From NCBI RefSeq assembly GCF_000720475.1, contig NZ_JOAP01000035.1, forward strand, positions 13,698 to 77,697: a DNA stretch of 64,000 bases. The letters are read 5' to 3'. Both the position numbers and the translations under genes were made by a program. The notes beneath the pieces are model-generated. The model was not told the DNA's origin. It searched no databases and saw only the letters and a program-made list of their open reading frames with translations. Origin of the DNA: Streptomyces aureocirculatus. GTDB lineage: Bacteria; Actinomycetota; Actinomycetes; Streptomycetales; Streptomycetaceae. Positions 1-8,835 of this stretch are shown here, piece after piece; within the stretch, counting starts at the first letter, position 1, and each line of letters starts with the position of its first letter.

Positions 1-1608
1 GATCTCGGCGGCCTGCTCCAGGACACGCAGATCCGCCGCGTGCCGGAAGAGCGCCGCCCGCGCGCGGAACTCGCCGGGGCGCTGCCCGGGCCCGGGACCG
101 GGCCGGATCGCCGTCTCCTGGAGACGAACCGATACTTCTGCGAGGGCCTCACCGGTGAGCCAGCGCGCGGCGGGACCGGGTCTGGCCCACGCGAGCGCGG
201 CGAGCGAGGCCCCCACGGCCCCGCCGGGCTCGTCGAAGGAGCGGTGCAGGAGACGTTCGGCGAGCGCCTTGACGCCCGCGCGGTGCGTCGTACGGGCGAG
301 CCTGCGCGCGGCCCCGTACACGCGCGCGGGCACCATGACGGAGCCCTCGGCCTTGGCGAGGGCCGTCATGGGCCGCACCAGATGCCGCCGTTTGCGGTCC
401 ATCAGGAGGTCGGCGAGGCGGGCCGGGTGGGCGTCGAGTACCTGCCGGGCGCCGTGGCCCGTGAAGTGGTCGGCGCTGCCCGCGGCGAGCCGCAGGCGGT
501 GCCGCTGGGCGGTGACGATGACGCCGCTCGGCTCGTCGGTCAGGGGCCCGTCGAGGTCGGCGTACGGGAGCGCCTCCTCGCCCGCGGCGACGACGACGTG
601 GTGCAGCCGCGGGTTGGCGGCGATGGCGCCCGCCCGCTCCAGCTCGGCCTCGCGGCCACCCGTCACCAGGTCGTTGAAGGTGACGGCGAGCAGCCGCTCC
701 CCGGCCCCCGTGCCGTGCCCGAGGACCGTTCCCGGCATGCCCGGCAGACCGGCGGCAAGGAGGGCGAGGGTTCCCGACGCGGGCCCTCCGGAGAGGTCGG
801 CTCCGATGCCGGGCACCGGCATGCCGCGGGCGGCCCGGCGCTCGGCGGGCCCCATGCCGGGCACGGGCCCGGGGTCGATGTCCGTTCCGGGTACGTGGCG
901 TGGCGCGCGCAGCCGTGCGCGTACCGCGTCGACGAGGGCGTCCCTGACCCCGCCGAGGGCGTCCGTCTCGTTGGCGGCGGGCGCGGCGACGGCGAGCGAG
1001 GCGACGGGTTCGTAGCCGGCGATCTCCCGTGCGCCCGCGCGGAGGATGAGCGCATGCCCCGGCGGCACCCGGCGCACGTCCTGGTACGGGGTCGAGTCCT
1101 GCAGTGCCTCCGGGACGTCGGGGGCCGCGAGCAGCGCCGCCAGGTGCCCGATGTCCAGGTGGGCCTCGATGAGGTCGGCGAGGGGCAGCGCGGCCGTCGC
1201 GTACGCGGTGCCGTCCGCCCAGGGGGTGTGGAACACCGGCCGCGCGCCCGCCAGATCGCCGACGATCATCACGCGGCGGCCGACCTGGACGACGGCCGTG
1301 TAGCTGCCGGGCCAGGCCGTCAGGTGCCGCAGGGCGCCGCCGCGGGCCGCGAACAGGCTGACGCGCAGTTCCTCGTCGCTGGCCCCGCAGGTGCCGAGCA
1401 CGGCGATGCGGGTCTGGTCGTCGGCCTTCACCATGCGCACCTCGTCGGGGCGCCAGTCGCCGACCGCCCACAGGGGGTCGGGGTCGCCCCACAGGAGCTG
1501 GGAGCCCACGGGTTGCAGCGTCTCGCCGTCGTCACCGGTGGCGCCCGCCGTGCCGAGGGCGGCTGAAGGCCTCGTGGTGGTACTGCTCCACCCCACCAAC
1601 CACCGCAT
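1..1608 (-). CDS. Asparagine-synthetase-like protein (macrolactam-cyclase type), 3' end outside window
   Basis: The reading frame stays open from the ATG at 1608 to the left edge (536 codons), with GGAGG 5 nt before the ATG. The protein begins MRWLVGW, so the N-terminal Cys nucleophile of class II glutamine amidotransferases is absent. The ATP-pyrophosphatase loop region (about residues 270-285) reads GADLSGGPASGTL, where glutamine-hydrolysing asparagine synthetases and lasso-peptide cyclases usually have SGGxDS. The overall form resembles the asparagine-synthetase homologues grouped as albusnodin/ikarugamycin-type macrolactam cyclases in Streptomyces (recalled, not searched). No lasso precursor gene was seen upstream, so the substrate is unknown. 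Family membership is fairly secure; function is inference. Confidence 0.8.
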   Translation of the reverse strand, partial: MRWLVGWSSTTTRPSAALGTAGATGDDGETLQPVGSQLLWGDPDPLWAVGDWRPDEVRMVKADDQTRIAVLGTCGASDEELRVSLFAARGGALRHLTAWPGSYTAVVQVGRRVMIVGDLAGARPVFHTPWADGTAYATAALPLADLIEAHLDIGHLAALLAAPDVPEALQDSTPYQDVRRVPPGHALILRAGAREIAGYEPVASLAVAAPAANETDALGGVRDALVDAVRARLRAPRHVPGTDIDPGPVPGMGPAERRAARGMPVPGIGADLSGGPASGTLALLAAGLPGMPGTVLGHGTGAGERLLAVTFNDLVTGGREAELERAGAIAANPRLHHVVVAAGEEALPYADLDGPLTDEPSGVIVTAQRHRLRLAAGSADHFTGHGARQVLDAHPARLADLLMDRKRRHLVRPMTALAKAEGSVMVPARVYGAARRLARTTHRAGVKALAERLLHRSFDEPGGAVGASLAALAWARPGPAARWLTGEALAEVSVRLQETAIRPGPGPGQRPGEFRARAALFRHAADLRVLEQAAEI

Positions 1609-2411
1609 CGCCGCCTCCACAGGCTGTGGACGGCCGGTACGCGCAGGAACCGGCCCGCACCTGGTCCGCCCGAATACGGAAACCGGGTGCGGGGACCGTG
1701 AATGGCACCAGTGCGCCCGGGAACCGAGGGACCGGGTCCCATGCTGCCACGAAGGAGGCGCACAAGAGGGGCACGGGAGGAGCCCGGACGGCGCTCGCAC
1801 CGGCGCGAACGCGCCCTGAGTGATCCCTTGTTGATGTGGCAACGGCATCAACAAGGCGACGTAGGACGGCTTGGGCACACTTTCGAGGGGTCGCTTTTCG
1901 GCCAATTCAGCCCATGGCCGAACACGCCCCGCCCCGCTGTGGCACCCACGTACAGCCCGGGAGGCGGCATACGCCTCCCGGACCGGTCCGCCGCCCGCGG
2001 GGATGGAGGCGGCGGTGTCCCCCAGCCCGCTGACTCCAGCGCAGCGGGCCGACCCACGCCTCACCATGGAATCGCTCCCCATCTGGCCGGAGAAGAGCGC
2101 ACACACAGGCGCACGGCCACACGGCCGGAGCACACCGCGAAAGCGCCGTACTCCCGTACGGACAACAATCTCGCCATCCGGAACTGCGCCTCTTAACGCT
2201 TGGGATCCGCCGAACTACGCTGGGTGTGCTGCTGTTTTCGCGGAGGCATATTCCTGGGGGCTCGGCCAAGTGCTCTTGCGGCCGGGGAACGGGCCGTGGT
2301 GCACGACACGCCGCCGGTCCTTGCACCCAGTCGCTGTCCCCGGGAGAACACAGCACGAATGCCGCGCGGTCCAGCCACTGCCCGGCAGCCGTCTGTGTCG
2401 AGGGGTGGCGC
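1609..2411. other. Gene-free divergent intergenic region
   Basis: This 0.8-kb stretch separates the leftward cyclase-like gene from the rightward TPR regulator gene, so it should carry both promoters. No reading frame in it has both a plausible ribosome-binding site and natural codon use. The one clear structure is the inverted repeat at 1826-1856, listed separately. Confidence 0.6.
1826..1856. repeat. Perfect 11-bp inverted repeat, candidate operator or terminator
   Basis: The arm CCTTGTTGATG is followed by a 9-nt spacer and its exact complement CATCAACAAGG. No T-tract follows on either strand. It lies in the divergent control region, so an operator is as likely as a transcription stop. Confidence 0.6.
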
Positions 2412-3857
2412 ATGTCCAGGGAGCAACGCGGGCCGAACGAAAAACTCGGCACCGTTCTCGCCCTCGCGGGAATCAGCAACGCGGGACTCGCCCGCCGGGT
2501 CAACGACCTCGGCGCCCAGCGCGGGTTGACGCTTCGTTACGACAAGACATCGGTGGCCCGGTGGGTGTCCAAGGGCATGGTGCCGCAGGGCGCCGCCCCG
2601 CACCTCATCGCCGCCGCCATCGGACAGAAGCTCGGCCGCCCCGTGCCGCTGCACGAGATCGGTCTCGCCGACGCGGACCCGGCGCCCGAAGTGGGCCTCG
2701 CCTTCCCGCGCGACGTCGGCGCCGCGGTGAAGTCGGCCACCGAGCTGTACCGCCTCGACCTGGCGGGCCGCCGCACCGGCGGCGGCATCTGGCAGTCCCT
2801 CGCGGGCTCCTTCGCGGTCAGCGCGTACGCCACGCCCGCGTCCCGCTGGCTCATAACCCCGGCCGACAGCTCCGTCGCGCGCGACGCCTCCCAGGACGGG
2901 CCACGCGACACGGCCCACCATGACGACGGCGGACCGCCGATGAAGGTCGGCCACAGCGACGTGCTCAAACTGCGGGAGGCCGCCGAGGACGCCCGCCGCT
3001 GGGACTCCAAGTACGGCGGCGGCGACTGGCGTTCGTCCATGGTCCCCGAGTGCCTGCGGGTGGAGGCGGCGCCGCTGCTCCTCGGCTCGTACTCCGACGA
3101 GGTCGGCCGCGCCCTCTTCGGGGCCAGCGCCGAGCTCACCCGGCTCGCCGGCTGGATGGCCTTCGACACCGGCCAGCAGGAGGCCGCCCAGCGGTACTAC
3201 ATCCAGGCCCTGCGGCTCGCCCGCGCGGCCGCCGACGTGCCCCTGGGGGGATACGTCCTCGCGTCCATGTCGCTCCAGGCGACCTACCGCGGCTTCGGCG
3301 ACGAGGGCGTGGACCTCGCGCAGGCAGCGCTCGAACGCAACCGAGGGCTCGCCACCGCCCGCACCATGAGCTTCTTCCGCCTGGTCGAGGCACGCGCGCA
3401 CGCGCGCGCCAACGACGCACCCGCCGCCGGCGCGGCCCTGCGGGCCGCGGAGGGCTGGCTGGAGCGGGCCAGGGAGGGCGACAACGACCCCTCGTGGCTC
3501 GGCTTCTACGGCTACGACCGCTTCGCCGCGGACGCCGCCGAGTGCTACCGCGACCTGAAGGCGCCACGGCAGGTGCGGCGCTTCACCGAGCAGGCCCTGT
3601 CCCGGCCCACCGAGGAGTTCGTGCGGTCGCACGGGCTGCGGCTCGTGGTGTCCGCGGTGGCCGAGCTGGAGTCCGGGAACCTCGACGCGGCGTGCGAGCA
3701 GGGCGTGCGCGCCGTGGAGGTCGCCGGGCGCATCTCCTCCGCGCGCACCACCGAGTACGTGAAGGACCTGCTGCACCGGCTCGAACCGTACGGGGACGAG
3801 CCACGGGTGGTGGAGCTGCGCGAGCGGGCACGGCCGCTGCTCGTCGCGCCCGCCTAG
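2412..3857 (+). CDS. NsdA-like TPR regulatory protein
   Basis: This 481-aa protein starts [13 protein letters not shown] at an ATG preceded by GAGGGG with a 6-nt gap; the frame is open further upstream but that part has no natural composition. Residues 1-90 form a helical DNA-binding-like segment with a conserved [16 protein letters not shown] stretch. After a variable linker, residues about 190-470 are TPR-like helices ([30 protein letters not shown]). This arrangement is that of the Streptomyces family that includes NsdA/NsdB, regulators of sporulation and antibiotic production. The specific member cannot be assigned from sequence alone. It stands alone, with the oxidoreductase gene starting about 120 bp downstream. 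Confidence 0.82.
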   Translation: MSREQRGPNEKLGTVLALAGISNAGLARRVNDLGAQRGLTLRYDKTSVARWVSKGMVPQGAAPHLIAAAIGQKLGRPVPLHEIGLADADPAPEVGLAFPRDVGAAVKSATELYRLDLAGRRTGGGIWQSLAGSFAVSAYATPASRWLITPADSSVARDASQDGPRDTAHHDDGGPPMKVGHSDVLKLREAAEDARRWDSKYGGGDWRSSMVPECLRVEAAPLLLGSYSDEVGRALFGASAELTRLAGWMAFDTGQQEAAQRYYIQALRLARAAADVPLGGYVLASMSLQATYRGFGDEGVDLAQAALERNRGLATARTMSFFRLVEARAHARANDAPAAGAALRAAEGWLERAREGDNDPSWLGFYGYDRFAADAAECYRDLKAPRQVRRFTEQALSRPTEEFVRSHGLRLVVSAVAELESGNLDAACEQGVRAVEVAGRISSARTTEYVKDLLHRLEPYGDEPRVVELRERARPLLVAPA

Positions 3858-3978
3858 CCGCTGGGGGCAGCGGCCCACCGCGGGTGTGCCGCACGCCTCA
3901 GTGCCGCCCCTCCCCCGGCAGGTTTGCGGACGTTGTCAGTGGTGCAGGGCAGTATCGGGGGCGGGAGGTGCAAGGGTG

Positions 3979-5187
3979 ATGGGTCGGGGTGCAGCCGTGA
4001 CGTACGACTGTGACGTGCTCGTGATCGGCGGCGGGATCGTCGGGCTCGCGACGGCGTACGCCCTCACCCGTGCCCGCCCCGGCACCCGCGTCACCGTCCT
4101 GGAGAAGGAGGCGGGCCCCGCCCGCCACCAGACGGGGCGCAACAGCGGCGTCATCCACAGCGGGATCTACTACCGCCCCGGTTCCCTGAAGGCCCGGTAC
4201 GCCGCGCGCGGCGCCGCCGAGATGATCAAGTTCTGCGCGGAGTACGGCATCGCGCACGAGGTCACCGGCAAGCTGATCGTCGCCACCGACCGCGCCGAGC
4301 TGCCCCGCCTGCACGCCCTGGTCCAGCGCGGCCGGGAGAACGGCATCCCGGTCCGCGAGCTCGGCCCCGCCCAGATAGCGGCGTACGAGCCGTGCGTGCG
4401 CGGCCTCGCCGCCATCCACGTGGGCACCACCGGCATCTGCGACTACGGGGCCGTCGCGGCCCAGCTCGCCCAGGCCTCCGGCGTCGAGGTGCGGTACGGC
4501 TCGGAGGCCGTGCGGATCGACCGCCGCGCGGACCTCGGGGTCGCCGTGCGCACCGCCGCGGGTGACGTCGTCAGGGGGCGGGTCCTGGTGAACTGCGCCG
4601 GGCTGCACTGCGACCGCGTCGCCCGTATGACCGGCGACGACCCCGGCATGCGGATCGTGCCCTTCCGCGGCGAGTACTTCACCCTCGCCAGGCCCGGGCT
4701 CGTCCGCGGCCTGGTCTATCCCGTCCCCGACCCCGCCTTCCCCTTCCTCGGCGTGCACCTCACCCGAGGCATCGACGGCGGGGTGCACGTGGGGCCGAAC
4801 GCGGTGCCCGCGCTGGCCCGTGAGGGGTACGACTGGTCCGTCGTCCGGCCCCGTGAGCTTGCCGGGACGCTCGGCTGGCCCGGGGCCTGGCAGATCGCCC
4901 GGCGGCACTGGCGGTATGGCGCCGGGGAGCTGCGGCGCTCCCTCTCCAAGGGGGCGTTCGCCGAGGCCGTGCGGCGGCTGCTTCCCGCTGTGCGGGGGGA
5001 GGATCTGGTGCCCGCGGCGGCCGGGGTGCGGGCGCAGGCCGTCCTGCGGGACGGGACGCTCGTCGACGACTTCCTCTTCCGGGAGTCGGCACGCGCCGTG
5101 CACGTCCTGAACGCGCCCTCGCCCGCGGCCACCGCTTCGCTGCCCATCGGCAGGGAGGTTGCCCGGCGGGCGCTGGCCGCGCTGTAG
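3979..5187 (+). CDS. lhgO: L-2-hydroxyglutarate oxidase-like FAD oxidoreductase
   Basis: This 402-aa FAD-dependent oxidoreductase has an N-terminal Rossmann dinucleotide motif (DVLVIGGGIVGLATA, about residues 10-26), then the GRNSGVIHSGIYY signature of the LhgO/L2HGDH family and a C-terminal PAAAGVRAQAV segment. The family oxidises L-2-hydroxyglutarate, a side product of 2-oxoglutarate-reducing enzymes, to 2-oxoglutarate. GGGAGG at 3963-3968 serves either GTG 3976 or ATG 3979; an alternative GTG lies at 3997. Length fits the family (about 400 aa). It follows the TPR regulator in the same orientation but is probably a separate unit. Confidence 0.87.
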   Translation: MGRGAAVTYDCDVLVIGGGIVGLATAYALTRARPGTRVTVLEKEAGPARHQTGRNSGVIHSGIYYRPGSLKARYAARGAAEMIKFCAEYGIAHEVTGKLIVATDRAELPRLHALVQRGRENGIPVRELGPAQIAAYEPCVRGLAAIHVGTTGICDYGAVAAQLAQASGVEVRYGSEAVRIDRRADLGVAVRTAAGDVVRGRVLVNCAGLHCDRVARMTGDDPGMRIVPFRGEYFTLARPGLVRGLVYPVPDPAFPFLGVHLTRGIDGGVHVGPNAVPALAREGYDWSVVRPRELAGTLGWPGAWQIARRHWRYGAGELRRSLSKGAFAEAVRRLLPAVRGEDLVPAAAGVRAQAVLRDGTLVDDFLFRESARAVHVLNAPSPAATASLPIGREVARRALAAL

Positions 5188-5227
5188 GCCTTGCCGGGGG
5201 CTACCCGATCCCGCCCCTTCCCGATCC

Positions 5228-5290
5228 TGGGGCTCCGCCCCAGACCCCGTTATCGGCCTGCGGCCTCGTCCTCAAACGCCGGACGGGCTG
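5228..5290. repeat. Streptomyces dispersed intergenic repeat
   Basis: The stretch begins GGGGCTCCGCCCC, itself a small hairpin, and ends with ctcaaacgccggacgggctg. I recognise this as a high-copy intergenic repeat of Streptomyces chromosomes that usually sits just downstream of genes. Here it follows the LhgO-like gene. Confidence 0.7.
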
Positions 5291-5381
5291 TGATGAGCGT
5301 CCTGGTTACGGTGAAGGGGCGCCCGCGCGCGGAGCGCGCTGATGGATACAGCGGGGCGCGCCGCGAGGCCGCCGCCCCGAC

Positions 5382-5387
5382 TAAAAT
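5382..5387 (+). promoter_or_regulatory. -10 element TAAAAT of trmB, leaderless start likely
   Basis: TAAAAT ends 9 nt before the GTG start of trmB and no Shine-Dalgarno sequence lies between. Transcription would begin at or next to the start codon. No good -35 box is visible. Confidence 0.55.
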
Positions 5388-5396
5388 CGACGCACT

Positions 5397-6233
5397 GTGT
5401 CTGAGAACTCCCGCCCGAAGGGCACCCCGCGCTTCCCCGAAGGACCCACCCCCGACCCCACGGGGTCCCAGTTCGAGCGGCGGATCCGCAGCTTCACCCC
5501 GCGCCGCAGCCGCGTCACCACCGCCCAGGGTGACGCCCTGCGCCGCCTGTGGCAGGCGTGGGGCCTGGACATCGACGGCAAGGAAGTCCTCGACCTCGCC
5601 GCACTCTTCCAGCGGCCGGAGGGCTCACGTCCGGTCGTCCTGGAGATCGGCTTCGGCATGGGCGAAGCCACCGCGCAGATGGCTGCGGCCGACCCGGACA
5701 CCGACATCCTCGCGGTGGACGTGCACACCCCCGGCCAGGGCAACCTGCTCAACCTCGCGGAGCGCAACGGGCTGAGCAACGTCCGGGTCGCCAACGGCGA
5801 CGCCGTCATCCTGCTGCGCGAAATGCTCGCCCCGGAGTCCCTGGACGGCGTCCGCGTGTACTTCCCTGACCCCTGGCCCAAGGCCCGGCACAACAAGCGC
5901 CGCCTGATCCAGCCGGAGTTCCTCTCCCTGCTCGCCCCCCGCCTGAAGCCAGGCGGACTGCTGCACTGCGCCACGGACTGGGAGCCGTACGCCGAGCACA
6001 TGCTCCAGGTCCTGACCGCGCACCCGGACTTCGAGAACACCCGGGAGGACGGCGGGTTCGCGCCCCGGCCCGGCTTCCGGCCGCTCACCCGCTTCGAGGG
6101 CCAGGGCCTCAGGAAGGGCCATGTCGTCCACGACCTGCTGTTCCGCCGCGCGGCCACCCTCACGGAGCGCCCGGAACCGGACGTTCAGTCCCCTGCGGCC
6201 CCGCAGGACCCCAAGGCCCCGGCAGGCGACTGA
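5397..6233 (+). CDS. trmB: tRNA (guanine-N7)-methyltransferase
   Basis: This 278-aa enzyme transfers a methyl group from S-adenosylmethionine to N7 of G46 in tRNA. The SAM-binding motif VLEIGFGMGEATAQM lies near residue 83 and the TrmB signature RVYFPDPWPKARHNKRR near residue 157. About 50 residues of basic, proline-rich leader precede the catalytic domain, as in other actinobacterial forms, and the C-terminus is a short Pro/Ala tail. The GTG start lacks a Shine-Dalgarno sequence but follows a -10 hexamer closely. The PrsW-type gene begins about 60 bp downstream with its own apparent promoter. Confidence 0.95.
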   Translation: MSENSRPKGTPRFPEGPTPDPTGSQFERRIRSFTPRRSRVTTAQGDALRRLWQAWGLDIDGKEVLDLAALFQRPEGSRPVVLEIGFGMGEATAQMAAADPDTDILAVDVHTPGQGNLLNLAERNGLSNVRVANGDAVILLREMLAPESLDGVRVYFPDPWPKARHNKRRLIQPEFLSLLAPRLKPGGLLHCATDWEPYAEHMLQVLTAHPDFENTREDGGFAPRPGFRPLTRFEGQGLRKGHVVHDLLFRRAATLTERPEPDVQSPAAPQDPKAPAGD

Positions 6234-6279
6234 GACCCAGGGTCCCCGAGGCACCGTCGCGGTCCGCCGCAACCCTCGT

Positions 6280-6285
6280 TACTGT
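6280..6285 (+). promoter_or_regulatory. -10 element TACTGT, leaderless start likely
   Basis: TACTGT fits TAnnnT and ends 7 nt before the GTG of the PrsW-type gene. No ribosome-binding site is present, so a leaderless mRNA is likely. Confidence 0.5.
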
Positions 6286-6292
6286 CGAAGCC

Positions 6293-7786
6293 GTGGCCAC
6301 CAGTCCCGCCTACCCGACATACCCGACGCAGCCCGCCGGGCCCGCCGGGTCCGCGGGGAACGCGGGGAACGCGGGGAACGCGGGGAACGCGGGGAACGCG
6401 GGGAACGCGGGGAACGCGGGGAACGCGGGAAAGACGAACCGGCATCCGCGCTGGTGGCAGCTCAGAGCGCTCCGGGTGGGCGGGCTCGTCACCCTGCTCG
6501 CGCTCTCCGGTCTGGTGATCCTCGCCCTGGTGCGCGAGCAGACCGGCACCGAGGGGTTCCTGGTCGGGCTCGGTCTCGCCACGCTGCCGGTGCCGCTGCT
6601 CATCGCCGCGTTCCGGTGGCTGGACCGGGTGGCTCCCGGGCCCCGGCGGAACCTGGTGTTCGCCTTCGCCTGGGGGGCCTGCGCGGCCGCCCTGATAGCG
6701 ATCGTCGCGAACAGCTTCGCGACCCAGTGGATAGCCACCGCCACCGCCGACCCGACGAGCGCCGACACGCTCGGCGCGACCGTCATAGCCCCGATCGTCG
6801 AGGAGACCGCGAAGGCCGCGGCCGTGCTGCTCGTCTTCCTCTTCCGCAGATCCGACTTCACCGGTGTCGTCGACGGCTTCGTCATAGCGGGCGTCACCGC
6901 GACCGGCTTCGCGTTCACCGAGAACATCCTCTATCTCGGCAACGCCTTCGGCACCGACCAGCTCAGCGGCGAGAGCGGCCTCGCCTCGGTGACGGCGGCG
7001 ACCTTCTTCGTCCGCGTCGTCATGTCGCCGTTCGCGCATCCGCTGTTCACCGTGCTCACCGGCATCGGCTTCGGCATCGCCGCCCTCAGCGGCGAGCGGC
7101 ACACGACGCGCCGGGTGCTCCTGCCGCTCGCGGGACTGCTGCTCGCGATGGGCACGCACGCCTTCTGGAACGGCTCGGCGAGCTTCGGCGAGTACGGCTT
7201 CTTCGTCGTCTACGCGACCTTCATGCTGCCGGTGTTCGGGCTGCTCACCTGGCTCGCCGTCTGGCTGCGCCGGCGCGAGCTCGCCCTCGTGCGGGCAGAG
7301 CTGCCCGCCTATGTGGTGGCCGGCTGGCTCACCGCGGCCGAGCCGTTCGCGCTCGGCTCGATGCGCGCGCGGACCCTCGCCCGTGACTACGCCGCGCACC
7401 ACCTGGGCAGACCCGCGGGCCGTGCCGTCGTCGACTACGAGACGTACGCGACCTCCCTCGCCCTGCTGCGGCACCGGGCCCACCGCGGCCGGGCCCGCGC
7501 CGACTTCGCCGTACGGGAGCGGGAGCTGCTTGACGCCCTGTGGGAGCGGCGCGAGGTGGCGCGTCCCGCGCTCGCGTACGCGGCCCGGGTGACGGCGCCC
7601 GTCGTGCTGCCGCTCCCGTACGCCGCGTACGGGCCCTTCCACACCGCGTACGGGATGCCTCGTACCGCGTACGGGATGCCTCGTACCGCGTACGGAACGC
7701 CGCACGCGCCGTACGGGCAACCCCACGTCGCGCACGGCCCCCCGGCGGGCCCCGCCTACCCCTCGTACAACCCCTACCGGACCTGA
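6293..7786 (+). CDS. PrsW-family intramembrane metalloprotease
   Basis: This 497-aa multi-pass membrane protein has the PrsW motifs in order: an EETAK glutamate pair (about residue 170), FAFTENILY (about 207) and an HPLF histidine in a later membrane helix. PrsW proteases cut anti-sigma factors within the membrane in firmicutes; the actinobacterial target is unknown. Residues about 15-46 are a low-complexity linker with eight NAG tripeptides. The cytosolic C-terminus carries repeated TAYGMPR-type units. The catalytic core spans residues about 55-330 and the rest is a soluble tail. Confidence 0.85.
   Translation: MATSPAYPTYPTQPAGPAGSAGNAGNAGNAGNAGNAGNAGNAGNAGKTNRHPRWWQLRALRVGGLVTLLALSGLVILALVREQTGTEGFLVGLGLATLPVPLLIAAFRWLDRVAPGPRRNLVFAFAWGACAAALIAIVANSFATQWIATATADPTSADTLGATVIAPIVEETAKAAAVLLVFLFRRSDFTGVVDGFVIAGVTATGFAFTENILYLGNAFGTDQLSGESGLASVTAATFFVRVVMSPFAHPLFTVLTGIGFGIAALSGERHTTRRVLLPLAGLLLAMGTHAFWNGSASFGEYGFFVVYATFMLPVFGLLTWLAVWLRRRELALVRAELPAYVVAGWLTAAEPFALGSMRARTLARDYAAHHLGRPAGRAVVDYETYATSLALLRHRAHRGRARADFAVRERELLDALWERREVARPALAYAARVTAPVVLPLPYAAYGPFHTAYGMPRTAYGMPRTAYGTPHAPYGQPHVAHGPPAGPAYPSYNPYRT
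6358..6429 (+). repeat. Eight tandem 9-bp units in the PrsW-type gene
   Basis: Eight uninterrupted copies of aacgcgggg encode (Asn-Ala-Gly)8. The unit length is a multiple of three, so copy-number change would keep the frame and only alter linker length. Confidence 0.9.
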
Positions 7787-7802
7787 GGCACGGCGGCCGT
7801 GA

Positions 7803-8747
7803 TCACGCCGACGCGGCGGTCAGACGGGCCACTTCTTCCTGCGTCAGCTCCAGGTCGGCCACCGCGAGCAGCGCGGGAAGCTGTTCCACGGAGCGGGCGG
7901 AGGCGAGCGGCGCGGCCACCGTCGGCTGGGCGGCGAGCCAGGCGAGGGCCACCGTGGCGTGCTCGGCGCCGCGGTCCGCGGCTATCTCGTCGAGGGCCGC
8001 GAGGACGCGCTGTCCGCGCTCGGTCTCCAGGTGCTGCGCCGCTCCCCCGGCCCGGGCGCTGTCGACCTGGGTGCCCGGGCGGTACTTGCCGGTCAGGAAG
8101 CCGGCGGCGAGCGCGTAGTAGGGCACGGCCGCGAGACCCGAGCGGGACGCGACCTCCTGGAGCGGGCCCTCGTAGGTGTCGCGCGAGACGAGGTTGTAGT
8201 GCGGCTGGAGCGCCACGTACCGCACGAGGCCCTCGCGGTCGGAGAAGTCGAGGGATTCCTGGAGGCGTTCGGCGGTGATGTTGGAGGCGGCGATCGCCCG
8301 TACCTTGCCGGACCGCACCAGTTCGTCGAGGGCGGTCAGGAACTCCTCGACAGGCACGGACGGATCGTCGTAGTGCGTGTAGTACAGGTCGATGTAGTCG
8401 GTGCCGAGGCGGCGCAGCGACTCCTCGGCGGCGGACTTGATGGTGCTCGCCGAGAGGCCCTTGTAGTCGGGGTGACCGCCGACCTTGGTGGCGATGAGGA
8501 CGTCGGAGCGGTTGCCGCGCGCGGCGAGCCAGCGGCCGATGACGGTCTCGGACACGCCGCCGTCGTTGCCGGGCGCCCACGCCGAGTACACGTCGGCGGT
8601 GTCCACGAAGTTGCCGCCCGCCGCGGTGTAGGCGTCGAGGACCGCGAAGGACTGCTGCTCGTCGGCGGTCCAGCCGAAGACGTTGCCGCCGAGGGCGAGG
8701 GGGAAGACTTCGAGGTCGGAGGAGCCCAGTGGGCGAAGAGTGGTCAT
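7803..8747 (-). CDS. Aldo/keto reductase
   Basis: This 314-aa NADPH-dependent oxidoreductase has a TIM-barrel and the AKR catalytic tetrad Asp49, Tyr54, Lys88 and His125 (DTADVY, ATKVGG, YYTHYD). The SNITAERL segment is a typical cofactor-binding region. I chose ATG 8747 (MTTLRPLG) because family members start there; a GTG six codons upstream gives an unnatural extension. No clear Shine-Dalgarno sequence precedes it. The physiological substrate cannot be read from sequence. It is convergent with the PrsW-type gene, 16 bp away. Confidence 0.9.
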   Translation of the reverse strand: MTTLRPLGSSDLEVFPLALGGNVFGWTADEQQSFAVLDAYTAAGGNFVDTADVYSAWAPGNDGGVSETVIGRWLAARGNRSDVLIATKVGGHPDYKGLSASTIKSAAEESLRRLGTDYIDLYYTHYDDPSVPVEEFLTALDELVRSGKVRAIAASNITAERLQESLDFSDREGLVRYVALQPHYNLVSRDTYEGPLQEVASRSGLAAVPYYALAAGFLTGKYRPGTQVDSARAGGAAQHLETERGQRVLAALDEIAADRGAEHATVALAWLAAQPTVAAPLASARSVEQLPALLAVADLELTQEEVARLTAASA

Positions 8748-8835
8748 GGGGGGATCAACGCACACGCGGAGTCGGTAATTCCGGCGGCCCTGGCGTCGGG
8801 GGGGGGTGTCGCCAGGGCCGCCGGGGCCTCGGGTG

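Noticed and set aside
40..1566. Long plus-strand frame opposite the cyclase-like gene
   Set aside because: Arg/Gly-rich antisense of the real minus-strand gene; it exists because of high GC codon bias.
1609..2411. Lasso-peptide precursor gene next to the cyclase-like gene
   Set aside because: Short frames on both strands were read; none has a leader/core pattern with a plausible ring residue and ribosome-binding site.
6358..6429. Regular short repeats as a possible CRISPR array
   Set aside because: The 9-bp units are contiguous, without spacers, and are in frame in a coding sequence.
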